In this document: positions 17,635 to 26,763 of the stretch, in pieces
Layout of the letters: every line of letters begins with the position of its first letter
Numbering within the stretch: position 1 is the first letter of the stretch
Assembly: GCA_015066445.1 (NCBI GenBank)
Contig: SVOK01000003.1
Coordinates: 1 to 64,000 of the forward strand
Source: Oscillospiraceae bacterium
Lineage (GTDB): Bacteria > Bacillota > Clostridia > Oscillospirales > Acutalibacteraceae
Length of the DNA: 64,000 nucleotides
Direction of reading: 5' to 3'
The notes under the pieces: model-generated
Database searches by the model: none
Seen by the model: the letters and a program-made list of their open reading frames with translations, nothing else
Told to the model about the DNA's origin: nothing
Translations under genes and position numbers: made by a program

Positions 17635-18640
17635 TTGGTATAATAACCGAGAGACTCAAAGCGATGTTGTTTTAAGCACAAGAGTCCGTCTTGCCAGAAA
17701 TCTTGAGGGTATTCCTTTTCCGTCAAGAATGACTGATACCCAAAAGCAGGAGTTAAAGGAAAAGGTTAAGCAGGCTATTGCTGACAGTAATACTCCCTTT
17801 TCTAAAACTCTCAAATATATTGATATGCAGACCATTCCTCAGAACGAGATAAACGCTATGGTTGAGCGTCACGTGATAAGTCCCGAATTTGCAAAGAATA
17901 CAGACGGTAGGGCTATCATACTTTCAGGTGACGAAAGCATAAGTATTATGATAGGTGAGGAGGACCATATACGAATTCAGGTTATATTGGGCGGTTTTCA
18001 GCTTGAAGAGGCTTATGATATTGCAGAGAGAATTGACACTCTTCTTTATAGCAAGCTGCATTTTGCCTTTGATTCGGAATTAGGTTTTTTAACCGAATGT
18101 CCCACAAATCTTGGAACAGGTCTCAGAGCATCGCTTATGCTTCATTTGCCTGTTATTGAATCAAGAGGCGAGATCGCCGCTCTTGGAGATACTGTGAGTA
18201 AAATTGGCTTTACTGTACGAGGAATGTATGGTGAGGGCTCAAAGGCAGTAGCATCTATTTATCAGGTTTCAAATCAGATAACCTTGGGCATAAGCGAGAA
18301 AAATGCTATTGATAATCTTAAAATAATAGCAACCCAGTTAATCGAAAAGGAACGCTCTGCTGCAAAGGAGCTTGATTCTTTGAAGCTTGAGGATATGACC
18401 TACAGAGCCTTAGGAACACTTAAATACTCCAGAATAATTACAAGTGAGGAAGCTATGAAATTACTTTCACGGATTAAATTAGGGCAGAGTGTGGGCATAC
18501 TTAAAGAGAATATTAATCCGGTTGAACTGTTAATAAACTGTCAGCCGTATATGCTTATGCGAAAATATGGCGAAATGGAGCCTTACGAAAGAGATATTTC
18601 AAGAGCAGAATATTTAAGAGAAGCATTAAAAGATTATTGA
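17627..18640 (+). CDS. mcsB: Protein arginine kinase McsB
   Basis: Phosphorylates arginines to inactivate CtsR and to tag proteins for ClpC-ClpP degradation. Phosphagen-kinase-type domain: VVLSTRVRLARNLEGIPFP, GDESISIMIGEEDHIRIQ, and the active-site stretch CPTNLGTGLRASLMLHLP with the conserved Cys. 337 aa, close to the usual 350. A small hairpin without T run (CACGGC/GCCGTG) lies between it and clpC. Confidence 0.95.
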   Translation: MSSWYNNRETQSDVVLSTRVRLARNLEGIPFPSRMTDTQKQELKEKVKQAIADSNTPFSKTLKYIDMQTIPQNEINAMVERHVISPEFAKNTDGRAIILSGDESISIMIGEEDHIRIQVILGGFQLEEAYDIAERIDTLLYSKLHFAFDSELGFLTECPTNLGTGLRASLMLHLPVIESRGEIAALGDTVSKIGFTVRGMYGEGSKAVASIYQVSNQITLGISEKNAIDNLKIIATQLIEKERSAAKELDSLKLEDMTYRALGTLKYSRIITSEEAMKLLSRIKLGQSVGILKENINPVELLINCQPYMLMRKYGEMEPYERDISRAEYLREALKDY

Positions 18641-18676
18641 CACGGCATTAAATCGCCGTGAGGGAGGTAAAACAAT

Positions 18677-21109
18677 ATGAAATATAATTTTAACGGATTT
18701 ACTTCAAAGGCTAACGATGCCTTGAATCAGGCGATAAGCTCAGCTGAAAAATTAGGTCATACCTATGTTGGAAGTGAGCATTTACTTTTGGGATTGCTTA
18801 AAATCGGCGGCGGTGTTGCTGCTGCGGTGCTTAATAAAAAGGGGATAACAGCCGAAAAAATTGAGGAGCTTATCAGGGCTCAGATAGGCTGCGGTACACC
18901 CACAAAGCTTTCTCCAGATTATTTCACGCCGAGAGCCAAAAGGGTTATTGAAACCGCAATGAGCGGCTGTAATAGTATGGGCAAAAAGTTTGTTGGAACA
19001 GAGCATCTGTTAATCGGTATTTTAAGCGAAGGTGATAATTACGCTATACGCTTTATAAACGCTTTGGGCGTGGATGTGGCATTCCTCACGAATGAGGCGC
19101 TTTCGGCATCGGGAATTGATCCTAATACCGCTTCACCAAAGGAGCAAGGCGGCGCTAAAGAAGTGAAAACCGAAAATCTTTCAAAATTCGGTATCGATTT
19201 AACAGAAGAAGCAAAAAAAGGAAAGCTTGACCCTGTTATCGGCAGGGAAAAAGAGATAGAGCGTGTGATTCAGATTCTTTGCCGCAGAACAAAAAACAAC
19301 CCTTGCCTTATAGGCGAGCCGGGTGTTGGCAAAACCGCTGTGGTTGAGGGCTTGGCACAAAAAATAGCTGACGGCAATGTTCCTGATATTTTAATTAACA
19401 AAAAGCTTTTCACCCTTAATCTTACGGGTATGGTTGCAGGTACTAAATACCGTGGTGATTTTGAAGAACGCATAAAAAATGTAATCGATGAGGTTACAAA
19501 ATCGGGTAATATAATTCTTTTTATAGACGAGGTTCACACTATCATAGGTGCAGGCTCTGCAGAGGGAGCTACCGATGCGGCTAATATTTTAAAGCCTGCA
19601 TTAGCCCGTGGGGAATTTCAGCTTGTGGGTGCTACCACAATTTCGGAGTACCGCAAAAACATTGAAAAGGATTCTGCTCTTGAAAGACGTTTTCAGCCTG
19701 TAAATGTTGGCGAGCCCACGGAAGAAGATGCAGTTTTAATTCTTAAAGGCTTAAAGGACAAATACGAGGCACACCACAAGGTTAAAATTTCAGATGAGGC
19801 ATTAACTGCGGCTGTAAAGCTTTCGGCAAGATATATCACCGACCGCTTCTTGCCCGATAAAGCAATAGACCTTGTAGATGAGGCGGCTTCAAGAGTTCGA
19901 TTAAAGATTTCTGCAGCTCCGCCCGAATTTAAAGAGCTTGAGGAAAAAATTGCCGATATTGAGGACGAAAAAAATGAGGCTATATCTTCGCAGGATTTTG
20001 AACGGGCTGCAAATCTCAGAGACAATGAGAACAAATTAAAGCAGCAGCTTCGTGAGGAAAAGGAAAAATGGCAGGATAAAAACGGTCATTTAAACGGAGA
20101 GGTAACAGCAGAGGATATCGCAGATATTCTATCTGGCTGGACGGGCGTGCCGGTGTCTCAGCTCACCGAGGAGGAAAGCGCAAGACTTCTTCGTCTTGAA
20201 GAGGAGCTTCATAACAGAATTATCGGTCAGAACGAGGCGGTTACAGCAATAGCCAAGGCTATTCGCCGAGGAAGAGTGGGACTTAAAGACCCTAAAAGAC
20301 CAATAGGCTCGTTTATCTTTTCGGGTCCTACAGGTGTCGGTAAAACCGAGCTTTGCAAAGCACTTGCAGAATCGCTTTTCGGAAGCGAAAATATGATGAT
20401 AAGGCTTGATATGTCGGAATATATGGAAAAGCACACGGTTTCCCGTCTTGTGGGCTCGCCTCCGGGATACGTTGGTTTTGAGGAGGGCGGTCAGCTTACA
20501 GAAAAGGTAAGGCGTAACCCTTATTCGGTACTGCTTTTTGATGAGATAGAAAAAGCTCACCCTGATGTATTTAATATGCTGCTGCAAATTTTAGAGGACG
20601 GTATTTTAACCGATTCTCAAGGCCGAAAGGTTGACTTTAAGAATACGGTAATAATTATGACCTCCAATGTGGGAGCCAGAAAAATCACCGATAAGAAAAT
20701 AAGCTTCGGCTTTGTTGAAGCTGATGACGGCGGCAACAGTGATATAAAAGCTTCGGTTTTAGAGGAGCTTAAAAACACATTCCGACCCGAGTTTTTAAAC
20801 CGTGTTGACGATATTATAGTCTTCTCAAAGCTGAGTAGCACTGAAATAGAGGAAATTGCCGAGAAAATGCTTATCGGTCTTGCTAAAAGGCTTGAAAACC
20901 TTAATATCACGCTGAAATGGGAGCCGAGCGTTACAAAAGCATTGAGTCTTAAAGGCTTTGATGAGGTTTACGGCGCAAGACCATTAAGACGTGAAATACA
21001 AAGCAAAATTGAAGATGCTTTAAGTGAAAAAATTCTTGAAGGCAGTATCAAAAACGGTGATACTGTTATATGCGCTTTCGAGGAAGAAGAATTCAAATTT
21101 AATAATTAA
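18677..21109 (+). CDS. clpC: ClpC AAA+ ATPase of the Clp protease
   Basis: An 810-aa unfoldase that feeds substrates to ClpP. The N-domain has two repeats (TYVGSEHLLLGLLK and KFVGTEHLLIGILSE). AAA-1 has Walker A GEPGVGKT. A UVR-containing middle domain (SSQDFERAANLRDNENKLKQ) is characteristic of ClpC and binds McsB/adaptors. AAA-2 has GPTGVGKTE, DEIEKAHPDVFN and the C-terminal RPLRREIQSKIEDALSEKIL. It has a strong GAGGGAGGT ribosome site and is the last gene of the CtsR operon. Confidence 0.97.
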   Translation: MKYNFNGFTSKANDALNQAISSAEKLGHTYVGSEHLLLGLLKIGGGVAAAVLNKKGITAEKIEELIRAQIGCGTPTKLSPDYFTPRAKRVIETAMSGCNSMGKKFVGTEHLLIGILSEGDNYAIRFINALGVDVAFLTNEALSASGIDPNTASPKEQGGAKEVKTENLSKFGIDLTEEAKKGKLDPVIGREKEIERVIQILCRRTKNNPCLIGEPGVGKTAVVEGLAQKIADGNVPDILINKKLFTLNLTGMVAGTKYRGDFEERIKNVIDEVTKSGNIILFIDEVHTIIGAGSAEGATDAANILKPALARGEFQLVGATTISEYRKNIEKDSALERRFQPVNVGEPTEEDAVLILKGLKDKYEAHHKVKISDEALTAAVKLSARYITDRFLPDKAIDLVDEAASRVRLKISAAPPEFKELEEKIADIEDEKNEAISSQDFERAANLRDNENKLKQQLREEKEKWQDKNGHLNGEVTAEDIADILSGWTGVPVSQLTEEESARLLRLEEELHNRIIGQNEAVTAIAKAIRRGRVGLKDPKRPIGSFIFSGPTGVGKTELCKALAESLFGSENMMIRLDMSEYMEKHTVSRLVGSPPGYVGFEEGGQLTEKVRRNPYSVLLFDEIEKAHPDVFNMLLQILEDGILTDSQGRKVDFKNTVIIMTSNVGARKITDKKISFGFVEADDGGNSDIKASVLEELKNTFRPEFLNRVDDIIVFSKLSSTEIEEIAEKMLIGLAKRLENLNITLKWEPSVTKALSLKGFDEVYGARPLRREIQSKIEDALSEKILEGSIKNGDTVICAFEEEEFKFNN

Positions 21110-21148
21110 AGAAAAAATCGACAGGTTAGGCCTGTCGATTTTTTCTTT
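21110..21148 (+). terminator. Intrinsic terminator after clpC
   Basis: Stem AATCGACAGG / CCTGTCGATT with a short loop, flanked by A and T runs, begins at the clpC stop. Confidence 0.9.
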
Positions 21149-21221
21149 GCTATGTTTAATGTAATATTATTTTGATTTTTATATAGATTTCTTTTATGTT
21201 AAGAAACTATAAAGTTATTAA

Positions 21222-21636
21222 TTAAAGATTATAATACTTATCAAATTCAGCAGGATGGGGAATAGCTGCAAACTGTGCGCATTCTGCACGTTTGGTTTTA
21301 ATGAAATTGCGGATAAGCTCATCAGGGAAAACTCCACCCTCGGTCAGATCCGTGACCCTCGCTGTCGGAATTCCAATAAGACTGCTTGGCGTCTACAGTA
21401 GCACCTATATATCTGCCGTCAACATTCCAGCTAACATCGTCAAAAAGATAAAACTCAAATTCCGGAAGAATTATCATTTCATCAGCAACACCGCTGTTTT
21501 TCATATATTCAACAGCTGCCTTGATGATATTTCGGGGATACTGTGCTAAGGGTCGGTTCTCCGGAGTGTCAATTATCATTGCATTACCCGTCATAATGAT
21601 TATAGAATGTCGAAACATTAAAAAGTGTTTCGACAA
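21222..21636 (-). pseudogene. Glutamine synthetase remnant
   Basis: Read on the - strand, the segment encodes part of a glutamine synthetase: PLAQYPRNIIKAAVEYMKNS then ILPEFEFYLFDDVSWNVDG (the PELEF-type metal-site strand of GlnA), running into SYWNSDSEGHGSD. In another frame it continues with GGVFPDELIRNFIKTKRAE and PHPAEFDKYYNL followed by a stop, resembling a GS C-terminus. The N-terminal domain, most of the catalytic barrel and a start are missing, and the two parts are out of frame. This is a decayed or internally deleted gene. The ORF track shows only the first part. Confidence 0.7.
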
Positions 21637-21687
21637 GCCGATTAAATCGGCTTTAGCAAAATTAAATTTGTGAAAATTTAATTTTGC
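21608..21687. repeat. Cluster of three tandem hairpins
   Basis: Three inverted repeats lie back to back: TGTCGAAACA/TGTTTCGACA (21608-21635), AAGCCGAT/ATCGGCTT (21635-21653) and GCAAAATTAAATTT/AAATTTAATTTTGC (21656-21687). No gene is encoded. They sit at the broken 5' end of the glutamine synthetase remnant and could be a junction element or leftover terminators. The AT-rich stretch to 21855 holds only the promoter of the next gene. Confidence 0.6.
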
Positions 21688-21802
21688 CTATATTCATTGC
21701 AATGGGCATAGACGAATTTTCATAGAAAATTTGTGACCAAATCTTTGATTTTTTGAAATTGTAATTTATAAATTATATGGCAAATTATAATTTTATTTTG
21801 TA

Positions 21803-21831
21803 TTGATTTATAAAGCCAATTTTGATATTAT
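21803..21831 (+). promoter_or_regulatory. Putative promoter of the GH3 gene
   Basis: TTGATT (21803-21808), 17-base spacer, TATTAT (21826-21831) with an upstream TGA giving an extended -10, about 35 bases before the start codon in very AT-rich DNA. Confidence 0.5.
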
Positions 21832-21864
21832 TTTATAAATTGATTTATTTAGTGGGTGAGGCTT

Positions 21865-24252
21865 ATGTCTGAAAGATTTTCAAGATTTCTTTATCAACCT
21901 TGTATTCCGTTGGGTAAAGACGGCAGATGTGCTACTGCGTGCGAAGAGCATATAGAGCTGTCTCGTAAAGCTGCGGCTGACGGAATGATTTTACTTAAAA
22001 ACAGTGATAATGTTTTGCCTCTTAAAAAAGGAGAGCGTGTAGCGCTTTTCGGCAAAAGTGCTGTCGATTATTTTAAAGGTGGCGGCGGCAGCGGAGATGT
22101 GTATACAAAATATGTAAGAAATATTCTCGATGGTTTGCGTATTAAAGAAAAAGAGGGAAAGCTTTCTCTGTTTGAGCCACTAAATGAGTTTTATGAAAAT
22201 CACGTAGCAAAGGAGCGCGAATGGATAAACAGGGAAGCGCCTATTGCACAAAATTTTGTTAATAATGAAATTCCAAGAACTGACGCTGTTCGCAGAAGCT
22301 TAGCGCTTACAGAGGTTAATTTTAAATATCAGGTGAGTGAGCCTCACATCCCTGATGATTTGCTTTTAAGCGCTGCTCAAGACACGGATACTGCAATAAT
22401 TGTAATAGGCAGATTTTCGGGCGAGGGCTGGGACAGAAGCGGCCGTAAGGATATAAGAGATTTTTATTTAAACGATGACGAAAAGTGCTTGGTAAAAGAT
22501 GTAACTGAGCATTTTGGAAAAGTTATTGTAGTGCTTAATGTCGGCGGAATGGTAGATACTGAATGGTTTAAGGATAACAGTAAAATTTCTGCGTCCCTTT
22601 TAGCCTGGCAGGGCGGTACCGAAGGCGGACTTGCTACTGCAGATGTGCTTTGCGGTGATGTTAATCCTTCGGGTAAGCTTACAGATACCTTTGCATCGTC
22701 TTTTGACGATTACCCATCGTCATATAATTTTAACGAATCCTACGATTATGTTGATTATACAGAGGATATATATGTAGGCTACCGTTATTTTGAAACCGTA
22801 CCTAAGGCTAAAGAAAAGGTAAATTACCCGTTTGGCTTTGGGCTTTCGTATACCAATTTTAAGCTATCGGATATTAAGGCGCAGGACGACGGACAGAATA
22901 TTACAGTAAGCCTTAAGATTACAAATACAGGTGAACTTAGCGGTAAAGAGGTTGTTCAGGTTTATTACAGTGCGCCTCAGGGTGTTTTGGGTAAGCCTCA
23001 AAAAGCGCTTGCTGGCTTTAAAAAGACAAAACTTTTAAAAAGCGGCGAGAGTGAGGATATTACAATAACCTTTGCCATTAATGATATGGCAAGCTATGAT
23101 GATGTCGGTAAACTTCAAAAATCTGCTTATTTATTAGAGCAGGGCAAATATAAAATATATGTGGGAACATCGGTAAGGGATGTTACCGAAACAGAGTATA
23201 GCTATACTGTAAAAGATCCGTTTAGAGTAACAGAGCAGTTGGTTTCAAGATGCGCTCCAAAAGAGCTTTCTGAAAGAATGATAAGCGATGGAAACTATGA
23301 GGCTTTAGAATGTGTGCCGTATGAGTGTGTAATTACACATCGGCCTGAAATGACTTCTGCACCTGAAGATATTTGCAAATTGGAGGATGTAGGCGAAAAG
23401 GCTACACTTGATGAATTTGTAGCCCAAATGACAGACGGGGAGTTAATCTCCCTGCTTGGGGGCTATAAAAATATTGGTGTAGTTAATACTGGCTGTTTTG
23501 CGCCGCTTGAGCGTTTGGGCGTGCCGCCTGTTCCTACAGCTGACGGCCCTGCAGGTGTGCGTCTTTTCAAGGATACAGGTATTTCTACAACGGCTTGGCC
23601 TGTAGCAACAGCCCTTGCAAGCACTTGGGATACGGAGTTACTTTATGAAATAGGTGTTGCGGGCGGTACAGAGATTAAAGAAAATAATATTGGTATCTGG
23701 CTTATGCCGGGCATCAATATTCACCGAAGTCCGCTTTGCGGAAGAAACTTTGAATATTTTTCTGAGGACCCGTATTTGTCAGGTATGATGTCTGCCGCAA
23801 TCGTTAACGGTGTTCAGTCTGTAAAGGTTGCATGTTCACTAAAGCATTTTGTATGTAATAATAAAGAGGTAAACAGGCGTTTTTGCGATTCGAGGGTTTC
23901 AGAGCGTGCGTTGAGAGAAATATATCTTAAAGGCTTTGAAATTTGCGTTAAAAAGGCTCAGCCTTGGACGGTAATGTCCTCTTATAATCTTATGAACGGT
24001 GTTTACACCTCTGCTAATCCTGAGCTTATTACGGGAATACTCCGCGAAGAGTGGGGCTTTGAGGGCTTAGTTGTATCTGATTGGTTTAACCGAGCTGTTC
24101 ATTCCGATGAGGTTTTGGCAGGTAATGATATAAAAATGCCAGACGGTAATCCCGAGGAACTTAAAACTGCACTTGAAAGCGGAAAAATCACGCGTGGCGA
24201 TTTACAGGCTTGCGTGAAAAGATATATTCAGTTAATACTTAAATTTGATTAA
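21865..24252 (+). CDS. GH3 beta-glycosidase with permuted domain order
   Basis: A retaining beta-glycosidase, probably beta-glucosidase-like, 795 aa. The order is reversed from typical GH3: the alpha/beta sandwich (GH3_C; SRKAAADGMILLKNSDNVLPL) comes first, then an FnIII-like domain (NPFGFGLSYTNF-type segment, about 320-450), and the (beta/alpha)8 barrel last (from about 515; ADGPAGVR, CSLKHFVCNNKE, catalytic nucleophile Asp in GLVVSDWF). This inverted arrangement is known in rumen bacteria such as Butyrivibrio and Ruminococcus. No signal peptide, so cytoplasmic. The track's GTG 21856 is less likely than the ATG at 21865. It stands alone between a decayed gene and a - strand cluster. Confidence 0.9.
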   Translation: MSERFSRFLYQPCIPLGKDGRCATACEEHIELSRKAAADGMILLKNSDNVLPLKKGERVALFGKSAVDYFKGGGGSGDVYTKYVRNILDGLRIKEKEGKLSLFEPLNEFYENHVAKEREWINREAPIAQNFVNNEIPRTDAVRRSLALTEVNFKYQVSEPHIPDDLLLSAAQDTDTAIIVIGRFSGEGWDRSGRKDIRDFYLNDDEKCLVKDVTEHFGKVIVVLNVGGMVDTEWFKDNSKISASLLAWQGGTEGGLATADVLCGDVNPSGKLTDTFASSFDDYPSSYNFNESYDYVDYTEDIYVGYRYFETVPKAKEKVNYPFGFGLSYTNFKLSDIKAQDDGQNITVSLKITNTGELSGKEVVQVYYSAPQGVLGKPQKALAGFKKTKLLKSGESEDITITFAINDMASYDDVGKLQKSAYLLEQGKYKIYVGTSVRDVTETEYSYTVKDPFRVTEQLVSRCAPKELSERMISDGNYEALECVPYECVITHRPEMTSAPEDICKLEDVGEKATLDEFVAQMTDGELISLLGGYKNIGVVNTGCFAPLERLGVPPVPTADGPAGVRLFKDTGISTTAWPVATALASTWDTELLYEIGVAGGTEIKENNIGIWLMPGINIHRSPLCGRNFEYFSEDPYLSGMMSAAIVNGVQSVKVACSLKHFVCNNKEVNRRFCDSRVSERALREIYLKGFEICVKKAQPWTVMSSYNLMNGVYTSANPELITGILREEWGFEGLVVSDWFNRAVHSDEVLAGNDIKMPDGNPEELKTALESGKITRGDLQACVKRYIQLILKFD

Positions 24253-24482
24253 ATACAAAAGATGATGTCTTAGATTGCACTGCCCCAATTTGTGCGGACA
24301 GTACAAAAAAGAGCCTAAAGGAACTAACAAAAATATGCACCCCAAAAGAGTCTGACTTTTGGGGTGCATATCATAAGTAATCGGTTTATTTAAACGATAT
24401 TTTGGCTAACCGTTTATCGTGGTTTTCGTTATACAGTAAAAACTCCACCAATATGCGGTGGAGTTTTTGTTATGTCAGGATA
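24253..24482. other. Intergenic stretch with long palindrome, possible IS-end relic
   Basis: No gene. It contains the 16-bp-armed palindrome ATATGCACCCCAAAAG / CTTTTGGGGTGCATAT (24333-24371) with loop AGTCTGA and no T tail. The reading GTCTGACTTTTGGGGTGC resembles terminal sequences of IS3-family elements, but no transposase is nearby. Confidence 0.35.
24438..24469. terminator. Bidirectional terminator
   Basis: Stem AAAAACTCCACC / GGTGGAGTTTTT with a 7-base loop lies between the convergent GH3 (+) and YitT-family (-) genes and suits both directions. Confidence 0.88.
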
Positions 24483-25322
24483 TTATACACTTCTGAAGCC
24501 TCTGCCTAAAATTTCACTGCTTGTTGTAATAATTATAAACGCATTAGGGTCTAAGGCTTTTATTTTTTCTCTTAGTCTAATAGCTTCTATTCGCTTGCAT
24601 ACTGTATGTACCATAGTTCGGTCTGAATGTGTGTATTCGCCTACTGCAATATGCGAGGTAACACCGTGATGAAGCTCTTTAATTATATAATCTGAAATTT
24701 CCTTTGGCTTAGAGGTAATAACCACAAAATATTTACAGGTATTAAGGCTTTCAATAACGCTGTCCACAATAAAGGCTTTTGCAAACAAACCAAGCAGAGA
24801 AAAGAGTCCAGTCTCGATATCGAAAACAATAAATGCGCTTGATGCTACTACAAAATCTACACATAAAAGGGCTTTGCCGACATCCATTTTAAAATACTTT
24901 TTCAGAATAAGGGCAACAATATCTGTTCCGCCTGAGGAAGCATTGGCATTAAAAATCATCGCTGAGCCTATGGAGGTTAAAAGCATAGCGTAGATAAGCT
25001 CCAAAAAGGGTTGATCGGAAAGAGGTGTTTTTAAAGGGATAAAGAACTCGAAAACATATATCAGCGCCGAATACATCATACTGCAATATACTGTTTTAGC
25101 GCCTGTACCCTTACCGAAAAAGATAAAGCTGAGTATCAGCAGAGCAATATTTAATATCCATATCCAAGCACTTGAGCTAATAGGCGTAAGGTTTCCTAAA
25201 ATTGTTCCTATACCCGTAACTCCGCCCGTTGTAAAGCCGTTTGGAATTTTGAAAAAATAAACGCCGACAGACAGCAAAATAATTCCCATATGAAACATAA
25301 AAAATGCTTTGACCTTACTCAT
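24483..25322 (-). CDS. YitT family membrane protein (with DUF2179 domain)
   Basis: A 279-aa protein with five or six hydrophobic helices in the first 190 residues (FKIPNGFTTGGVTGIGTILG, NASSGGTDIVALILKK are YitT hallmarks) and a soluble C-terminal DUF2179 domain (TSHIAVGEYTHSDRTMVHTV, LRLREKIKALDPNAFIII-type). The family is uncharacterised and some members have been linked to transport. The start overlaps the MATE gene stop by four bases (ATGA), so the two are co-translated. Confidence 0.9.
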   Translation of the reverse strand: MSKVKAFFMFHMGIILLSVGVYFFKIPNGFTTGGVTGIGTILGNLTPISSSAWIWILNIALLILSFIFFGKGTGAKTVYCSMMYSALIYVFEFFIPLKTPLSDQPFLELIYAMLLTSIGSAMIFNANASSGGTDIVALILKKYFKMDVGKALLCVDFVVASSAFIVFDIETGLFSLLGLFAKAFIVDSVIESLNTCKYFVVITSKPKEISDYIIKELHHGVTSHIAVGEYTHSDRTMVHTVCKRIEAIRLREKIKALDPNAFIIITTSSEILGRGFRSV

Positions 25323-26689
25323 AAACGGACTCCTCTTTTATTTTTATTGTAGGTTATTATGTATAAAATAAATTCTGCTAAAAAGGTGATAATCCAGGAA
25401 ATCGGGTAGGATAAATAAAGGCATTGCGGAGTGTGGAACTCAGGAATACGGAATACGGTAAGTGTCCATAATATTCTAAAACCGCATACGCTGATTAGTG
25501 AGATTAGCATTGAGGAAAAGGAAACGCCTAAGCCGCGTATACTGCCTGTGGTTACATCCATTTGTCCCATGATAATAAGAGGAACAAAAATAAACATTAT
25601 TCTGACTGTTCCCCAGGTAGTTGCCACAGGGTCGTTTTCTATATAAAAGCCTAAAAGCTGTCTTGAAAATGTACAAACAACTAAAGAAACCGCTGCAATA
25701 AACACAGCCGACATAGCGCTGTTGTAGATATACACCTTTTTAACTCGGTCATATTTATTTGCACCCATATTTTGTCCCGTAAAGTTAATGGATACCTGAT
25801 AAAATGTGCCTGTAATAATATTAGCAAAATTCTCTATACTTGTAGCGGCGGCGTTGCCTGTAATGAAACCATTCAGATAAGAAAGGGAATTTATAGACGA
25901 CTGAATTATTACACTTGAAAGCGAAAAGGTTGCAGACTGTATTCCCGAGGGAATACCTAACCGTAAAATGTTTATAAGCGGTTTTTTGTAGAATTTTAAT
26001 TCCTTTAATATAAGCCTGCAAGCATCGTTTCTTTTTATAAGTGTTATTATTACAAGCATGGCAGATATAGCCTGAGAACAGGTGGTAGCAAGTGCAAGTC
26101 CTGCAACATCAAAATTTAAAACGGAAACAAATAAAAAAGTTAAAATAAGCTTTATCGGGCCTGAAATCAACAAAAAATACATAGGCTTTTTAGCTTCGCC
26201 CACAGCACGTAGAATTGCCGCACCGAAATTATAAACCATATAAGGTATCATACCTAAAAAATAGGTTCTTAAATATGTAGTAGAAAGACCGATAATACTG
26301 TCAGGAGTGGACATTATTGTTAGTATCTGCTTTGAAATTATTACACCAACAACTGTCAGCACCGAGCCTAATGTTATTGCAAGTAAGATTGCAGTGTGTA
26401 TGGCATTCTTTATGGATTCCTTATCCTTAGAGCCAACAGCGTAAGAAACCGTTACTGCGCTTCCTGTTGAACAGCCTATGAAGAAATTTATCATTAGTGA
26501 TGTAATTGCTGTGGTAGAGCCTACTGCGGCTACAGCATCGTTACCGCTTGTTCCTAAATGACCTGCAAGGATTACATCCAATGTATTAAAAAGTTGCTGC
26601 AATAAGCCTGTAAGCATAACGGGTATTGCATATCTTATCATATTTATTAGAAGGGGACCTTCGCACATATTGATATTTGTTTTTTTCAT
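25319..26689 (-). CDS. MATE family efflux transporter
   Basis: A 456-aa, twelve-helix exporter driven by Na+ or H+. Typical features: MIRYAIPVMLTGLLQQLFNT at the N-terminus, LGTSGNDAVAAVG after helix 1, and the duplicated half beginning LRLGIPSGIQSATFSLSS. It begins 72 bases downstream of an AraC-type regulator on the same strand and is translationally coupled to the YitT-family gene. Substrate unknown. Confidence 0.92.
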   Translation of the reverse strand: MKKTNINMCEGPLLINMIRYAIPVMLTGLLQQLFNTLDVILAGHLGTSGNDAVAAVGSTTAITSLMINFFIGCSTGSAVTVSYAVGSKDKESIKNAIHTAILLAITLGSVLTVVGVIISKQILTIMSTPDSIIGLSTTYLRTYFLGMIPYMVYNFGAAILRAVGEAKKPMYFLLISGPIKLILTFLFVSVLNFDVAGLALATTCSQAISAMLVIITLIKRNDACRLILKELKFYKKPLINILRLGIPSGIQSATFSLSSVIIQSSINSLSYLNGFITGNAAATSIENFANIITGTFYQVSINFTGQNMGANKYDRVKKVYIYNSAMSAVFIAAVSLVVCTFSRQLLGFYIENDPVATTWGTVRIMFIFVPLIIMGQMDVTTGSIRGLGVSFSSMLISLISVCGFRILWTLTVFRIPEFHTPQCLYLSYPISWIITFLAEFILYIITYNKNKRGVRL

Positions 26690-26712
26690 ACCAAATAACC
26701 TCGGCTTTATTT

Positions 26713-26763
26713 AGAGCGAATAATCTGACTGTAAGTTATAGTTCAAATTATTCGCTCTTTTTT
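26713..26763. other. Hairpin between the AraC regulator and MATE genes
   Basis: A 12-bp inverted repeat AGAGCGAATAAT / ATTATTCGCTCT with a 22-base loop. The T run is on the + strand side, so as an intrinsic terminator it would act on + strand (antisense to MATE) transcription. For the - strand operon it may be an intercistronic mRNA hairpin. Confidence 0.6.

Noticed and set aside
18641-18676. Terminator between mcsB and clpC
   Set aside because: The CACGGC/GCCGTG hairpin has no T run and is followed at once by the clpC ribosome site.
21292-21549. 85-aa + strand ORF across the glutamine synthetase remnant
   Set aside because: It is the complement of GlnA-like sequence and shows no features of its own.
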